DNA from: an uncultured Granulosicoccaceae bacterium
GTDB lineage: Bacteria > Pseudomonadota > Gammaproteobacteria > Granulosicoccales > Granulosicoccaceae
NCBI GenBank assembly: GCA_938005265.1
Contig: CALLOA010000100.1
Coordinates: 1-38,857 of the forward strand
Length of the DNA: 38,857 nucleotides
Direction: 5' to 3'
Positions 37,710 through 38,857 of the stretch are shown here, piece by piece. How positions within the stretch are numbered: the first letter of the stretch is position 1; every line of letters begins with the position of its first letter. The position numbers and the translations under genes are program-made. Under the pieces are notes generated by a model. The model had not been told where the DNA came from. It was given only the letters and a program-made list of their open reading frames with translations, and did no database searches.

Positions 37710-38857
37710 ATGCGAATGCCTGTCTATTTTATCTTTATAACCGTAGTTCTCGATTCCATGGGAATCGGAATCATCATGCCGGTCATGCCCGACCTGATAC
37801 AGGAGGTTGGTAATTTTGATTTAAGCCAGGCTGCCCTGTGGGGCGGCATGTTGACTGTCGTTTACGCCATCAATCAGTTTGTGTTTTCACCTACTGTAGG
37901 TGGACTGTCCGATGCCTACGGTCGCCGACCTGTACTTCTGATTGCTCTGTTTATCATGTCGCTGGATTACCTGGTTATGGCATTAGCGCAATCAATGTGG
38001 CTGCTCTTTTTAGGGCGATTCATCGGAGGTATTACCGCTGCAACTCAATCAACCGCGGCAGCTTATATGGCGGATATCTCCACCGGTAAAGACAAAGCTA
38101 AAAACTTCGGACTGCTTGGAGCCGCCTTTGGTGTTGGTTTCATCCTCGGGCCACTTCTGGGTGGGCTGTTGGCGGAATACGGCTCCCGGGCACCCTTCTA
38201 TGCGGCTGCAGCATTAGCCTTCGCCAATATGCTCTTTGGTTATTTTGTATTGCCCGAGTCAGTTGACAAGAAAAACAGACGTTCATTTGACTGGCGGCGT
38301 GCTAATCCTTTCGGTGCGTTTATGCAAATGAAGAAATTACCGGGACTAATGCCTATGCTGATGGTTTATTTGCTACTCAGTATTGCCTTCTTCGTTTATC
38401 CGGCTATCTGGGCATTTTTCGGGCGCGCACAATTTGGTTGGGATGCTCGTATGGTCGGGATTTCACTGGCAGCATACGGTTTCGGTATTGTGATTGTGCA
38501 AGGCGGGCTAATCGGCACTATTCTGAAACGTTTTGGAGAAAAAATCACTGCTATCTTCGGTATGTGCATGCATCTGCTGACCTTCCTGGTTTACCCCTGG
38601 ATGACGGAAACTTGGCATGTTTTCGCCTTTATGCCAATCAGTGTGTTCAGCGCAGTCGCAATGCCAGCACTACAGGGACTGCTGAGTAATAGTGTTGCTG
38701 ATAACACACAGGGTGAATTACAAGGTGCCTTGAGTTCACTGACTGCGATCGCGACCATTATCAGCCCGTTTGTGATGACCCGCGTGTTTAGCTATTTCAC
38801 GCAAGCGCAAACGCCTGTGTATCTCCCTTCAGCACCGTTTTTACTCTCAGCCGTCTC
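37710..38857 (+). CDS. TetA-like MFS drug:H+ antiporter (3' end beyond window)
   Basis: The open frame runs uninterrupted to the window end (382 codons), so the gene is partial by truncation. The protein matches TCR/Tet-family multidrug transporters: [32 protein letters not shown] (motif A), [44 protein letters not shown] (motif C), LPESV, and several further membrane segments. The region expected of helices 1-11 is present. The exact substrate is unknown; family members export tetracyclines and other compounds. The ATG at 37710 begins with MRMPVYF; a second ATG at 37716 is possible. A perfect inverted repeat ends 10 nt upstream. No TetR gene is seen nearby. Confidence 0.9.
   Translation, partial: MRMPVYFIFITVVLDSMGIGIIMPVMPDLIQEVGNFDLSQAALWGGMLTVVYAINQFVFSPTVGGLSDAYGRRPVLLIALFIMSLDYLVMALAQSMWLLFLGRFIGGITAATQSTAAAYMADISTGKDKAKNFGLLGAAFGVGFILGPLLGGLLAEYGSRAPFYAAAALAFANMLFGYFVLPESVDKKNRRSFDWRRANPFGAFMQMKKLPGLMPMLMVYLLLSIAFFVYPAIWAFFGRAQFGWDARMVGISLAAYGFGIVIVQGGLIGTILKRFGEKITAIFGMCMHLLTFLVYPWMTETWHVFAFMPISVFSAVAMPALQGLLSNSVADNTQGELQGALSSLTAIATIISPFVMTRVFSYFTQAQTPVYLPSAPFLLSAV

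Overview
The window looks like chromosomal DNA of a gammaproteobacterium, by eye close to 50% G+C. The evidence is the Hfq sequence, the gammaproteobacterial order hfq-hflX-hflK-hflC-DUF2065-purA-tRNA-Leu (minus strand), and DnaK/DnaJ/GrpE encoded together. HrcA and a long-form IspG of the Xanthomonas/betaproteobacterial type argue against an enteric and suggest a deeper-branching, possibly marine lineage. That placement is inference. I see no insertion sequence, prophage, CRISPR array or integrase.

Layout. (1) 1-6678, minus strand: tRNA-Leu(CAG) with a 98-bp repeat of its 3' end, purA, a DUF2065 membrane peptide, hflC, hflK, hflX, hfq. (2) 7356-8138: an exported protein with a GlyGly-CTERM-like tail. 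(3) 8287-15827, plus strand: prpE, pccB, a class-V PLP enzyme, pccA and mce. (4) 16016-21434, minus strand: dnaJ, dnaK, grpE, hrcA, with a sigma-32-like promoter in the last codons of hrcA. (5) 21767-29790, plus strand: ispG, a stand-alone MnmC-type FAD oxidoreductase, mutA, mutB, meaB. (6) 30107-32705: an isolated phnC-phnD-phnE transporter. (7) 32718-34961: a LysR regulator and an exported metallo-beta-lactamase-fold protein, each preceded by the same kind of T-N11-A dyad. (8) 35093-38857: a GNAT acetyltransferase, a DehI-like protein, a hotdog thioesterase, and a TetA-like MFS pump cut by the window end.

How the genes work together. PrpE activates propionate, PccA/PccB carboxylate propionyl-CoA, Mce epimerises the product, and MutA/MutB with the MeaB chaperone convert it to succinyl-CoA. 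This is a complete methylmalonyl-CoA route, split in two by the heat-shock cluster. A PLP enzyme of unknown role sits inside the carboxylase operon and lacks the cysteine expected of a cysteine desulfurase.

The best leads for something undescribed are the paired LysR operators around lysR and the exported MBL gene, the PLP enzyme inside the propionyl-CoA carboxylase operon, the stand-alone MnmC(o)-like oxidoreductase, and the layered control of grpE-dnaK (sigma-32-like promoter, terminator-like hairpin, HrcA present but no CIRCE seen). I did not find a clear multi-gene novel defence or mobile system.
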